Part shown: positions 21,321 through 32,624 of the stretch, one piece after another
Numbering within the stretch: position 1 is the first letter of the stretch
Layout: every line of letters begins with the position of its first letter
Source: Otatea glauca
Taxonomy: Eukaryota > Streptophyta > Magnoliopsida > Poales > Poaceae
DNA length: 64,000 nt
Direction: 5' to 3'
Assembly: GCA_036346275.1 (NCBI GenBank)
Contig: CM070719.1
Coordinates: forward strand, 13,557,185-13,621,184
Position numbers and translations under genes: made by a program
The notes under the pieces: model-generated
What the model saw: the letters and a program-made list of their open reading frames with translations, nothing else
Databases searched by the model: none
Told to the model about the DNA's origin: nothing

Positions 21321-21724
21321 AGAACTGTTAGCTGAAATGGCCACATAAATTTTACTTTTTTGTAAATTTGATCTACGTATGATAAAAATTACAAAAATAG
21401 CCTTCTCATTGAATGCGGAAGAGCTGATAAAGAGACTGCCAACTCCTGTTCGCTGTCGCGCTATGAAACTGCGATAGGACTTGCCGCGGCAGGGAAGCAT
21501 AGCTGCAAGCTCCTACCACAAAGAAAGTAACGTGGATGCCATCTTTGCCAGTAAGGTGAGCTAGCGAGAGCAATACCGTAGTAGTTGTATAGCGCGGTAG
21601 GGGATAGGTGTCCCCTGTTAACTCTTGTGTGCTCAATGAGTAGGTTATTTTTTAATTTTATCGTATGAGAGCCAAATTTATAAAAAAAAAAGTTTACGAG
21701 ACCATTTCGGTGAACAGTTCTCCT
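21318..21724. mobile_element. Short inverted-repeat element, ~0.4 kb
   Basis: The left arm has AGAACTGTT then GAAATGGCC and TTTTTTGTAAATTTG. The right arm, inverted, has AGAACTGTT then GAAATGGTC and TTTATAAATTTGG. The arms are about 80 bp with gaps. The arrangement resembles a small non-autonomous Mutator-type element, and the inner phrase ATTACAAAAATAGCC recalls the large MULE's terminal repeat. No target duplication was found, so family and exact ends are uncertain. Confidence 0.5.
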
Positions 21725-22696
21725 TGGTATACCTACTTCTAAGACCCAGTTCAGTCTAAAATGCGAGATATTTTACTAAACTCCTGAGTAAATCCTACGA
21801 TTATTTTATATAAAATATTATGTGAAATTCCTGCATCAAAATGGACTCTAAAGTGAGAAATAAGAAGGGATGACTTCCTCCCAAGGACTACTATCCAAAT
21901 CAAAAGTCAAGTTGCACGCAAACACACAAATTCCAAGATTTCACCTATTTAGCTCCCATGCACACTTTTTTTATCTTGGTATCGTATTAAGGGAGTGTAG
22001 TAATTAACTCATGTTATTTATTGGTGTTTTCGTGATCGATAAGATAACTATATTTATAATTTTATTTAAGAGGGGATAAAAAAAAACGGAGCCGAATACA
22101 ATCAACGTCCGCAAATTCCTCACAGATTAATCTGATGGGGAGGAGACTTGCAAGCTGCAAGTTGGAGTAATCGGTACTAGCTCAAGAAGACCACGCATGT
22201 TCAGTCCGCAGTGCCGGAGCAAATTATTGGACGCCACGTGGGCGTCCTGCTGGCAGTAGTATCGTACGCCTCCCCCCGCCTGGAAACAGGCCGGATCTTA
22301 CCATGCCGCCGGGGGCCACGGATCAGAACAGCACTTCTTCCTTTGTGGGCACCCACCTTTTCCAAAGTCATCTCTCGCTCTTTTCCTTTTTCTTTTGAAT
22401 GATGCTGCACTCGTGGACCTATAATCTTCGCCCTGCAATTGCAGTCTGGAATGCATCGATGGAAAACATACAAATGAGAAAAAGAACATAATGTATGTGC
22501 GATACTTATTCCTATACTTTTTCTTAAAATTCCTCTATACCAAACGGGGCGTGAACATGGAGTTACCTAGTTCAAAGTAAAACCTGAATGTAGCTGGTTA
22601 TTTGGAGTTCAGATTATTATGTACATCTAAAAACTTTTTTCCAATTAGCTCGGCAAGTGAAACCACTTGTGATCTGAATTAGGATTCGCAAGCGTG
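21725..22696. other. Unassigned spacer left of the Copia element
   Basis: AT-rich sequence and one GC-richer patch at ~22200-22460 with frames on both strands but no recognisable domain. I see no gene. Confidence 0.4.
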
Positions 22697-22701
22697 AAAC
22701 G

Positions 22702-22924
22702 TGTTAAGGAACCTCGCTATCGAATAGTCCGGGGTTCCCGAACAGATCTGAATTGGAGAACAGAAAGAGAGAGACACGTGTTTAGGGAGAGCAATAGCGG
22801 AAATTCTTTATTGCTAATGATTTCTGGTACATAGGGGGGACCCCCTCCTCCTTTTATAGTGCTCACCTAGGGTTTCGGCTAAGGGGCCACCGTGGACCTG
22901 CGTGGGCCACGTGGTTTCCCAACA
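22702..22924 (-). repeat. 3' LTR of the Copia element
   Basis: This 223-bp LTR is nearly identical to 29436-29662. In minus orientation it contains GCACTATAAAAGGAGG, a TATA box (about 22852-22859). Confidence 0.93.
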
Positions 22925-23239
22925 CTCCCCCTTGGGCCCTTTGCCGCGAGATGCATATGCCTCATTAAAACTCCAGAAAAACCCAGTGGGAAAAATACTT
23001 GGAGAAAGAGTACATAGCATACGCTTATTATGTTGCACGAATTGCCTCGTTAAAACCTTATGCAAGAAAAACTTCATGAAAAACTTGCTAAGGAAAAAGA
23101 GTACAATTCTCCCAACTTCAATTGCTAATCTTCGAGATTTATGTTGGGTATTCATAATTCATGCTCGAGATTCATGTGGGAGTATGTGAAATATCTCCCC
23201 GAATCTGCACTTCTCTAAGTCTCATCATCCCAATTCCTT

Positions 23240-25000
23240 TCACGCACCTTTCAAAGGTAGATCTTGGGAGTGATTTAGTGAACAAACTGCAAGATTTTCA
23301 CATGACTTAGTATGCAATATATTGATCTCGTTCATCTTATGCAATTCGTGAGCATAGAAGAACTTGGGGTTGATATGCTTCGTGAGATTACTCTTCACAT
23401 AACCCATTTGTGCTTGGGCAACACAAGCTGCATTATCTTCATAAATAATTGTGGGAGTTTGCTCAATGTTCAAGCCACATGACTTCTGGATGTGGTGAAC
23501 CATTCTTCTGAGCCATACACATTCACGAGAGGCTTCATACAAAGCGATGATTTCCGAGTGGTTTGTCGACGTCGAGACAAGAGTCTGCTTAGACGACTTC
23601 CAAGAAATTGTTGTTCCTCCACATAGGAAAACATAGTCAGTTTGGGACTTGCCAAGATATGGTCCGATAAGTACCCAAACATCGGCAGTAGCCAACCAAA
23701 TTCAATTCATTGTTTCTTCAAAAATGCAGACCAAGGTCTTTGCTTCCTTGGAGGTAATCAAGATGTCCTTGATCCCTTTCAATGCCTTTTGGTGGGTTAC
23801 GCCTTTGCAGGGCTAGCAAATTCACAAATAACGCAATGTCAGGCCTAGTGCTGTTCATAAGGTACATGAGCGCTCCAATTGCACTCAGATATGGGAATTC
23901 TGCTCCCAGGACTTCCTCCCCCTCTTCTCTAGGTCTGTATGGGTCTAGGTCTGCTTGGAGTGACCTTCCGACCATTGGAGTCTTCGCAGGATATGCTTTT
24001 TCAAATCCAAACCTTTCCAACACTTTCTGCGTGTAGGTTGATTGATGTACCAAGATTCCTCCTTGGACATGTTCAAGCTGCAAGCCTAAACAAAACTTGG
24101 TTTTACCCAAATCTTTCATTTCAAACTCAGACTTCAAGTATGAGCATGCCTCTTCAATTTCTTCATCCGTCCCAATGATGTTCAAGTCATCTACATAGAC
24201 GGAGATTATACAGAATCCATTCGAGGATCGCTGTATAAACACACATGGACAATCTTCGCTGTTTGTGTAGCCTTTCTTGCAGAGAAAGTCACTCAGGCGA
24301 TTGTACCACATCCTTCCTGATCGCTTCAAACCCATACGGTGATTTCTCCAATTTCACATCAGCATGAGTTTCTATTTGCTCCGTTTTGGTTCGGGATAGA
24401 AATTCCTTCCGGTACTTTCATGTATATCTCCAAATCCAAATTTCCATACAAATATCTTTGTGACAACATCCATTAGCTTCATTCTCAACTTCAAGTTGAT
24501 CGCCATTGAGATCAAATATCTAAAGGTAATTCCTCCCATGACCGGAGAATAGGTTTCTTCATAATCAACTCCGGGACGTTGAGTGAAACCTTGAGCTACA
24601 AGCCTTGCTTTGTACCTTACAACTTCCTTGTTTTCATTTCTATTAGAACAAAGACCCATTTGTGACCTACACGGGTTTATATGGGGAGGTGTGCGGCATA
24701 CTGAACCTAAACACCTCTCTCTTGTTCGAGAGACTAACTCTGCAGATGATTGCCTTTTCCATTCTTCCCAATCTAGCCTTTTCTTGCACTCTGCGAGATG
24801 CGGGCTCGGGATCATGATCAATGATCGAGGCAATCTTCTTTGCAGTATGCATCAACGTTGGTCGTTGCTCTATTCGAGGATTCTCTGTTATTACAAAGTT
24901 TATGGCCATTTCTTCATGGGGTGCTTCATGCACTTCTACTTGCTCTTTGCTTTTCCCTATCGCAGAGCAAGTTTCTTTAGTTTTCATCGCCTATGTGTGC
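23240..25000 (-). pseudogene. Copia reverse transcriptase and RNase H fragments
   Basis: In minus sense the RT begins with RYKARLVAQGFTQRPGVDYE and ETYSPV (24620-24530). It continues in the fragment 24335-23718 with WYNRLSDFLCKKGY, the catalytic SVYVDDLNIIG and EMKDLGKTKFCLGLQ. RNase H follows at 23695-23240 with GTTISWKSSKQTLVSTST, EDNAACVAQAQ and TKHINPKFF. Frames change between the pieces and stops occur, so the polymerase is not functional. In Copia elements RT copies the element RNA and RNase H removes it. Confidence 0.92.
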
Positions 25001-25479
25001 GCACACATTATTTCCGTGGCTTCCTTGATGGAAGATTCAAGTGCGGAATTGCCTTTCTGTTGGCTTCTTTCCAGTGCAGTCTCAACGGCTCCCCTTCTTT
25101 CCTTGGGGCATTTTCGTGATTGGTTGTGGTAAGTCCTCTCGCTTGCTTTTCCGGACGTCTCCGGTACTTTGGGTTTGAGGAGTCGATTTCTGCTCTTTTT
25201 CTTTGAGGCCTTTGAACAGGTTGAGGATACCTTCTATTTTCTTTGGTATTTCCACCCTCTGGTGCATTCCTTGTGGGTACATGCGACTTAACCACGCCCT
25301 TCAGATCACAAAATGATCAGCGGTTCATTTGCTAAATTCGCAAATCAATTATCTTTCGACTTCTTGATTTGCTTCATTAGTGCGGGGTCATGTGCGGGGA
25401 TCGGTGGAATGCCATATGATTTCCGGCATTTTTCATCCAAAGGTTGATTTCTCCCCTAATGACGGAAACGATCCTCGTC

Positions 25480-26593
25480 AAAAATGCAATCGTGAATCGG
25501 ATGTATGCAAGTCTCCGATCATGGGTTCCAAATACCGATTATGGATGCACTCTCATAACCAATGTATATCCTGGACTTGCGGAGAGGGCCCATTGTCGTG
25601 TCATTGAGGGTGGTATAGGTACATATACCATACACCCAAATTTTCTAAGATGGGAGATCTTGGGATGATCCGTGCACAAGCCGGATAGGAGAATGGATGT
25701 TGTAGGCCGACGGTCCAAATTGATAAGAGCTGCTGCGTGCAGGATGCGTGTCCCCAACAAGTGTTGGGCAAGTTACAACTCGCAAAAGCGGTCCGGCAAT
25801 GAACTTAATCCTCTTTATTAGTGCTACGCTAGTCCATTCTGCGTATGGACGTGCGGACGGAGTGCTCAATCGCTATCCTGTTGCGGTGCAATAATCATCA
25901 AATGCCTTTGAAGTAAATTCTCGGCATTGTCCATTCTAATGGACTTCACGCGATGATCGGGAAAGCATTCTTAATTCTTATGATCTGCGAGATCACTTTG
26001 CAAAAGCATGGTTTCTTGTTGACAATAAGCATACATGCGACCATTTCGAGGAAGCATCGATGAGCACCATAAAGTATCGAAACGGCCCGACAGGGCTGAA
26101 TCGGACCGCAAATATCCCCTGGATGCGTTCCAGAATGCAGGATTTCACTTTGCACTTTCATGACAGAGGGTCTAGTTATTAATTTCCGTGGCACATGCAG
26201 GCACACAAAATCTTCATGATTCGGGAAATTTTTAACATTAATGCCATGACCTTGTGAGTTGTTCACTATATTTCTCATCATTCTAAGACGGGATGACCTA
26301 ATCTACCATGCCATAAAGAAAATAACTCGTGAGCTTCTAAAAGCAGTCTTCAAGGAAGTATACACTTGGTGCATGAATATTCGTGTAGTACAACCCGATT
26401 CATATGAGGGACATTTTTCTAATACCATTTTTCCACATACCGCGTGCTTCAAAATGCACAAGTATTCTTTGCCATTTTCTTCATTGGTTTCTACGTGAAA
26501 ACCATTGGCGCGGATGTCTTTAAAGCTTAAGAGTGCGCGTTGATTCGTGGTACAAAGGACTTCTTCAATTACCAAAGTTGTACCCATAGGCAA
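25480..26593 (-). pseudogene. Copia integrase fragments
   Basis: Degenerate pieces in shifting frames include the HHCC-side segment (MMRNIVNNSQGHGI), ERIHGDICGPIQP-like residues with the first catalytic Asp near 26115-26090, and a fragment around 25860-25750 that recalls the third conserved block. Several frameshifts and stops prevent a full reading. Position between protease and RT fits the Copia order. Confidence 0.75.
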
Positions 26594-26689
26594 TATAATA
26601 GTGGCTCTTCCCGAGCCGATTACATATGAGTCGCCTCTGCGATCGTAGTAATCTTTCGGTGTTCTTCGTGATCGACTGGAAATACTTAG

Positions 26690-26760
26690 ACTCTCTTAAG
26701 ATGGTATTTGTTGTGCCACTATCAACAATGCATATCTCTTCCATTTGGGCGCTACACGAT
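26690..26760 (-). pseudogene. Copia aspartic protease remnant
   Basis: In minus sense ICIVDSGTTNTILRES carries the D-S-G-T active-site triplet of retroelement proteases. Only this part is readable. Confidence 0.8.
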
Positions 26761-26948
26761 TTCTAGATAAAAGAAATATAATTCTAATCAGATAGAGGCA
26801 AAAACAATCCAAATATTACTTGCAAAATTGAAGAATACTGGAATAAAGAATAAATTGCGTATTTATTCATGAAAGAAGTATGCTCTTCTAGAGCTTACAA
26901 TTCATTATTCAAAGAAAAAGCTAACAACCATAATCTAAAAGAAATGCA

Positions 26949-27981
26949 TTAAACAGAATCTGTGAAATATGCTTTAATTTCTGCTTCTATGTCATCGGCA
27001 GAAGTTTTCTCTTCATTTGCCATAATAATGGCTGCAGCATCGATGTTTAGGCTATTCTGTGAGGATGAGGCAAGTGGTGTGTCTACATCCATGACATCAT
27101 CATCACCGATGTTGGCGGCGCGCTCTGCGGCGTTTTCCTCTGCCTTCTTCTTAGCCTGATATACGTTGATCGCTTCCTTGGATTCTCGACATATCTTCGA
27201 CCAATGTCCCCAAGTGCCACATTTGAAGCACGTTTGGTTCTGCTGTCCATACGGCTTGACGTGCGTCTTTTCTTTGTCATCCCTCTTCACAGGGGCTTTG
27301 GGCTTTCCTTTGGCCTGGGGCCTCTCCTTTCCACCCTGCTTGCCCTTCTTTCTTTGAGTGGGCTTTCTCACCTTGTAGCTGTTGGCATTGACTTCTGTGC
27401 CAGTGCCTCGTCCAGGTGGCTGCGAGACATAGTTCTTGCGTAGAACATCGTCTTGCGATTCCGCAACTTGCATTACATCAATCAGTTCGCTATACTCCTT
27501 GTATGCGTCCCCGACGATAGTGCGTGCACTGGATAGCATTAGGGTGGAAGGTAGAGAGTTTTCTCAATCTTCTCTTCATCGGTGATCTTCTTGCCACATA
27601 GAGAGATTGGTACAAATTCGTGCAAGGCGTAATTGTACTCGACCATCGCTCAAGTCTCAAACCTTAGGCGTACCCAATCTTGCGTGCTTGGGGCAAGATG
27701 GTGTACTTGAGCTTTTCAACCGCTCAAGTGCGGTCAAAGCTCAAGTGCACTCTCTTCACCATGTATTCATTCTTGAGTGGTGAGAGGTGGTGCCGAGAAA
27801 ATGCGAGCTTGATCGCTCGCTCGGTGGTAGGTTTTGCGCCCCGCGAGGACCCTAGACCAATCGCGGAGCGGAGCTTCTTGTCCCCAAGGACGATCTTTAC
27901 GTCCGATGCCCAAGTGAGATAGTTCTGACCGTGCGGGGCCAGTTCTTCAAACTCACGATTCACAATGCCAGACATCTGCAT
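26949..27981 (-). pseudogene. Copia gag with zinc knuckle
   Basis: The start is at ATG 27981 (MQMSGIVNREFEELAPHG, then NYLTWASDVKIVLG), a common opening for this Copia group. A frameshift near 27724 separates it from the second part, 27539-26949, which holds a Lys/Gly-rich linker and the zinc knuckle CFKCGTWGHWSKIC (CX2CX4HX4C). The tail is acidic. Gag packages element RNA. The stop and shift make this copy inactive. Confidence 0.88.
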
Positions 27982-28189
27982 GATTTCAAAATTCTAGTTT
28001 AGATTACTACGTGTAATCTGATAGAAAATGGTTGCAAAAAGCATAAAGTGCAGAAAAGTAAATTCATATGCATTGCATTATATAAAATAAAGCAACGAAT
28101 TCAGAATTCATAAAGAATATTCATAAAACAGAGAAATAAAGCAAGGAAAATTAAAAACAGAGCCAAATAAATCTTCTTGATTTTCTAAC

Positions 28190-29230
28190 AATTTTCAAAA
28201 TTTTCTGCAATTTTTCTTCTTTTTTTTCCTTTTTTTTCTTCTTTCTTCCTTTTCTTTTCTTTTCTTCGGCCGACCGGCCACCTGGGCCTTACCCTTTCGG
28301 CCCATCACGCGCGCGCGGCTAGGGTTCCCACCCCTAGCCGCCGCCTTGCTTTTTCGCATGCGTGAGCCAGATGGCGTCGTCGCTTCGGGTGAGGCGGCAG
28401 CCGCTTCGGGCACCATGCCAACGGCGGCCGGCCCCGCACGGCTGCCTCTTCGGCGTAGCGCGCGGCGGCCAGGCCTACGCGCGGCGGCGCCGTGCCACGC
28501 GGCGGCGCGGCCGTTCTCGGCGGCGTGGAGTGGGAAAAAACGAGGCGGTGGCTGCGAGGAAACCGAGGTGGCGGCGTCGTCTGCGGTGCCACCGAGCCGG
28601 GCGGCGGCTGCGTGGAAACCGAGGCGACGGGCGCCGAAGTCGGAGGCGGCGACTACTTGCGGCTGCGCGCCACGGGCGGTGCGAGCGATGGACGCCGGCG
28701 AGGACGGCCGGCGTCGCCGGCGCGGCCGACCGGAGGGCGACGCGCCGAAGCCTGAGGCGGCGACGACTTAAGCGGCTGCGGCGGCTGCGAACCGAGCGAG
28801 GCCGCCGCGAAGCGACGGCGGGCGCGGGGCCGAGGCCGGCCGCCGCGGCGACGACGCAGCGTGGGGCCAAGGCCAGCCGCCGCGGCGACGGCGGCGATCG
28901 AGCGTGCTGGCCGGGCGGTGCGCTTCAGGCGGATCGAGGCACATCGTGGCGCGACGGCCGGGCGGCGCGCCGTCAGGCGGACCGAGGCGACCGAGCGGCG
29001 GCGGCGGCGACGCCGGGCGGAGTCGGCCGCGGCCGAGCCGGTCGAGACGCGACGCCGCCGAAGCGAAGCGGCGCGGCGTGTGGCGTGGCGGCGCGCGCGG
29101 CGCTGCAAGGCTGGGGGACTGCCGGTGCTTTGGCGGCTTCAAGTGCGCCTTACGAGGCAGCGTGGCGCCGGCTTCGGACGCGACTTCGTGCGCGACTGCC
29201 GAGACGCATGTACTTCCTCTTTTTTTCTGA
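28190..29230. other. GC-rich, low-complexity leader inside the Copia element
   Basis: About 1 kb between the 5' LTR and gag, made largely of GGCGGC-, CGGCGGCGAC- and GACGCC-type words. Long frames are open on both strands in several phases, which is expected of such composition and does not by itself mark a gene. A pyrimidine-rich block (28200-28265) precedes it. None of the translations shows a domain I recognise. It may be a captured host segment or family-specific leader. Confidence 0.6.
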
Positions 29231-29435
29231 GATGATGCATGTACTGATGTTGCCTGTAGCTTCGTGCCACGTAGTTTCATGCGATCGCCGTGTGGCTTCG
29301 TGTCACATGACGAAAACGGTATAAGATGCGTAGGATAGATGCATGCATAGGAACGACAAGCGTTTAGATTCAATTGCTGAACCCACCTTTCTCACCTTTC
29401 AATTCTGATCTCCGGTAGAGCTTCGTGCTGATAAC

Positions 29436-29662
29436 GTATTAAGGAACCTCGCTATCGAATAGTCCGGGGTTACCGAACAGATCTGAATTGGAGAACAGAA
29501 AGAGAGAGAGACACGTGTTTAGGGAGAGCAATAGCGGAAATTCTTTATTGCTAATGATTTCTGGTACATAGGGGGGACCCCCCTCCTCCTTTTATAGTGC
29601 TCACCTAGGGTTTCGGCTAAAGGGCCACCGTGGACCTGCGTGGGTCACGTGGTTTCCCAACA
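29436..29662 (-). repeat. 5' LTR of the Copia element
   Basis: This 227-bp LTR is the partner of 22702-22924. Its inner end is followed in minus sense by CGTTATCAGCACGAAGCTC, where the primer site is expected. Its terminal base pair is TA instead of TG in plus sense. Confidence 0.93.
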
Positions 29663-29667
29663 AAACG

Positions 29668-30416
29668 CAAGGTGTAATTTGGGGACGCCAAGACTTTGAA
29701 TACTTGATCCCGCGGGATCGGAGGCGCTGTCGCCGCAACAAGGCTGATGCTCGCGGTCACACTGTTTTGTTCCGTCGGCGTCGCTCAAATTCGTGCATGT
29801 GGAGTGCATGCTAAAGCATTGTAGTCCATAGATTTTTTTAAAAAAATCAACGCTTTGGATTGACCACCGTAGAAATAATCAGATAACTTAGTGTTAATAT
29901 TATGTTTCTGGATTTTATCAGCTCGGGAGAAAGAATTTTTGCATGTGGAGAATTTTTGCATGTGGAGTACATACAAGCATGATGCTGGTACTTTTTTTTT
30001 CTTTCTGAAAATGCATGCATGTGCGTGTACTATTGTGGTAGAGACTACCGAACTAAATTTGACTGTACCATGTTCACTACTCGTTCAGAGCAATGGGATT
30101 GTACCAGGAAGGCTTCATAATTTGGGGCGTTTATGGTATAATTGTGGCAAAACCTCAAGTTTCTCATGTGGACAAATTATCATGCGAGTACACGGAATTA
30201 AATCTCATGTGGCTCGGGCTGATGCAAGTATGCAACACTTTGGCCCACCCCGCCAATTTAATAGCTTGGATTTCAAAAGGAAGAAGAACAGAGAATTAAA
30301 GAACTTGGAGCACATTTCAATTAGCTCATTTATTATCCGAGTGTCTCGACGCGTCAACCGCTTTATAAATGACATAAACGACGCTTATTAATTTTGTGTT
30401 TTTTTTATTTAGTATG
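29668..30416. other. Spacer, no gene recognised
   Basis: Open frames such as 29891-30391 (plus) have no recognisable domain. Two tandem 'tttttgcatgtggag' phrases at 29935-29965 are the only local feature. Confidence 0.4.
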
Positions 30417-30419
30417 TTA

Positions 30420-30712
30420 GGGCACATACAATAAGGTCACCTCAGCTTACTCTTAGCATGTTCACGTTAACTTTGTCCTATGTGGAAGAGTAAGAAAAGA
30501 GGAGAGAGAAGAGAGCTAGCTCTTATTTAGTAGTAAGCATTGCACGGGAGTATAGGTAGATTAGTTATATACAAAAGAGAAGAGATAGTTAATGCATGGC
30601 ATCTAGAGCCAACCTTTAGAGATAGCTATTGTACAAGCTGGCTTTAGTGCTTACTCTAGGTGACATGAATGGGAGATGGAGTAAGCTGCTGAATTTGTTA
30701 TTGTACTTGTCC
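30420..30712. mobile_element. Tourist-like MITE (PIF/Harbinger type), 293 bp
   Basis: The ends are GGGCACATACAATAA and, inverted, GGACAAGTACAATAA, flanked by TTA at 30417-30419 and 30713-30715. A TTA/TAA 3-bp duplication with these short inverted ends is the PIF/Harbinger pattern. No coding capacity. Confidence 0.87.
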
Positions 30713-30757
30713 TTAGCATCATCTTAGAGATGATTTGTACCCCTCTCTTCTTGAATA

Positions 30758-31042
30758 CTCTCTCAGTTCAGAAATATGAGGCGCATTTTAACTGTGCATA
30801 AGGATTAAGGTTAGGATGCAACTGAGAAAGGTACGAGTGAAAATGACTTAGATACCCCTACTTAATTGTCTTGGAAGAAGAAAGATAATATTTTATGTGT
30901 GGTGATCATGAATAAATGCATATAGTTGAGAGAGAATAAATAGGGGTATAGTGGGAAAAGCCTCATTAAATCTACATGCAAGTCTTATATTTTTGAATAA
31001 GACCATTCAAACTATAGGCCTTATATTTTTGAATAGAGGGAG
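30758..31042. mobile_element. Stowaway MITE, 285 bp
   Basis: The ends are CTCTCTCAGTTCAGAAATATGA and, inverted, CTCCCTCTATTCAAAAATATAA, flanked by TA at 30756-30757 and 31043-31044. This is the standard Stowaway (Tc1/Mariner-related) layout in grasses. It shares interior sequence with 19540-19807. Confidence 0.92.
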
Positions 31043-31372
31043 TACATATTATTCTAGTTTTAAAATTTTGTTTTGGATACATGTCATTCTATAATTTCGA
31101 GGTGACTTTTTACTTTCGTTTCTTGTATACCCCTTTAGCTATTTCTAATACTATTTACTATTATAGACTAGAGTAAGACACACCATCTAAATAATAATAA
31201 GTGATATAATGAATAAGAGTGATAAAGTTTTTTTTATATGTGACTTGGTGAAGGTGCAATATCCTAGAATAGCATCTATTCAGGAACAAAGGGATACTCT
31301 CGTAAGTAAATGTTATTTTACTACACACGCTTCTATTAAATTTCTAAATTTTGATCACTACAGTATTTTATA

Positions 31373-31642
31373 CTCTCTCTGGTGAGATAGTTGTCGTTTT
31401 GGATATTGATATGGTCTACAAAACACAATTTTGACCATTGATTTCTTTCATAATATATTTATAAAACCTAATTAAATTATAATATTATGAAAATACGTTT
31501 CGAGACAACTCTACACATATGATTTTCATGTATCTAATTTAAATATTTAAAAAGACATTGGGAGTCAAAGTTTCGAACATTGTTTCAAACATTTGACTAT
31601 ACCTATATCCAAAACGATAACTATTTGTGACTAGAGGGGGTG
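31373..31642. mobile_element. Second Stowaway-like MITE, ~270 bp
   Basis: The left end CTCTCTCTGGTGAGATAGTT then GTCGTTTTGGATAT pairs with the inverted right end (CACCCCCTCTAGTCACAAAT, ATCGTTTTGGATAT). TA flanks are at 31371-31372 and 31643-31644. This is a different family from the neighbouring Stowaway. Confidence 0.85.
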
Positions 31643-31644
31643 TA

Positions 31645-32621
31645 TATATATTAAATGTTTTTAGTTTCTCCACACGGAAATAGTTATACGTGGATTTGCC
31701 GTCAATCGCACTTTCATTATATTGCATTATTTTATAATTAGTTTTAATTCATCGATTACAAATGCAAATAACTAGCTTGTCAAAAAAATTCAGTTAACAT
31801 ACGTCAACGTTTAGAAGAACAATTATTATCGATAGGGAGATATCGACTAGAGCTGGCCATCTTCCCATTCTACTCTAGGTCATTATTTGAATACTCTACG
31901 TTGGCAGAGTAATCTTGCTCTTGAACTAGAAAGTTTTGTCATATTTGGTAACGAAGCACATGTCATTATTATGGAGATTAGTTTAAGTTGCCGAGTAGAA
32001 CCCGACCTACAAATGCTAGCAACCAGCCGGACGTGCAAATCAATTGGCCACGGAACCTAACACAGTAAACAAGTGCTTGGGGCTATCCTACATTTATTCA
32101 ATATACCTAGGTTACAACCAAATCAAAATGGTGTGTTATCATTTTTTTTTCTAATCCAAACTCTGAATTTTTTTGGTTGAGCAGGTTTTAGCATCTTCCA
32201 TTAGTACTACTTTCCCAAATAAATCAATGCAAGTGATTTCTATAATTTGAGTGCTAGCTTTAAGCCTATTAACCTTTTGAATTTGCCAAGTGAATGCGCT
32301 TGACATGCGGGGAGAAATCTAATGTTCATTGCTAGTACCGTGTCATGCTGCTCTCACAAATATAGTCTGTTTATATATCGATCGGAAAAATTTATATTCA
32401 TTGTTTTTTTTAAAAAAAACAATGGTTAGTGTAGTGTGGTCCTATCAAGACTCATAATCTCGGGATGAAATCTCGAAATGCAAATAAACACCCATACAAA
32501 TATCCCACCTGGGCATTTAGTCAGTGAGATATAGGAACCGAACGCTACATGTCAGCTACAAAACCATTGTGCCACACGGAACTATTCAACTGTTGCCAAT
32601 TTATACTGATACTTTAGTAGT
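31645..32621. other. Spacer, no gene recognised
   Basis: AT-rich, with no coding evidence. A short inverted repeat at 32400-32425 (TTTTTTTAAAAAAAACAATGG type) is low complexity. Confidence 0.4.
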
Positions 32622-32624
32622 ACA

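Larger units (their letters stand above)
22702..29662 (-). mobile_element. Copia LTR retrotransposon, ~7 kb, with 5-bp target duplication
   Basis: Two direct repeats of ~225 bp form the LTRs (22702-22924 and 29436-29662). In minus-strand sense they begin TGTTGGGAAACC and end in TTAACA or TTAATA. The host flanks are identical: AAACG at 22697-22701 and 29663-29667. Beside the left (3') LTR the minus strand reads AAGGGGGAG, a polypurine tract. Gag, protease, integrase, RT and RNase H fragments follow in Copia order on the minus strand with many stops and frameshifts. The LTRs differ at only a few sites, so the insertion is fairly young, whereas the coding region is more damaged. That suggests it moved as a defective copy. 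Confidence 0.95.

Noticed and set aside
28346..29373. Several 130-320-codon frames in the GC-rich Copia leader, including 28362-29324
   Set aside because: Arg/Ala/Pro-rich low-complexity translations in four phases, as expected from CGGCGG repeats; no domain, no promoter or splice context.
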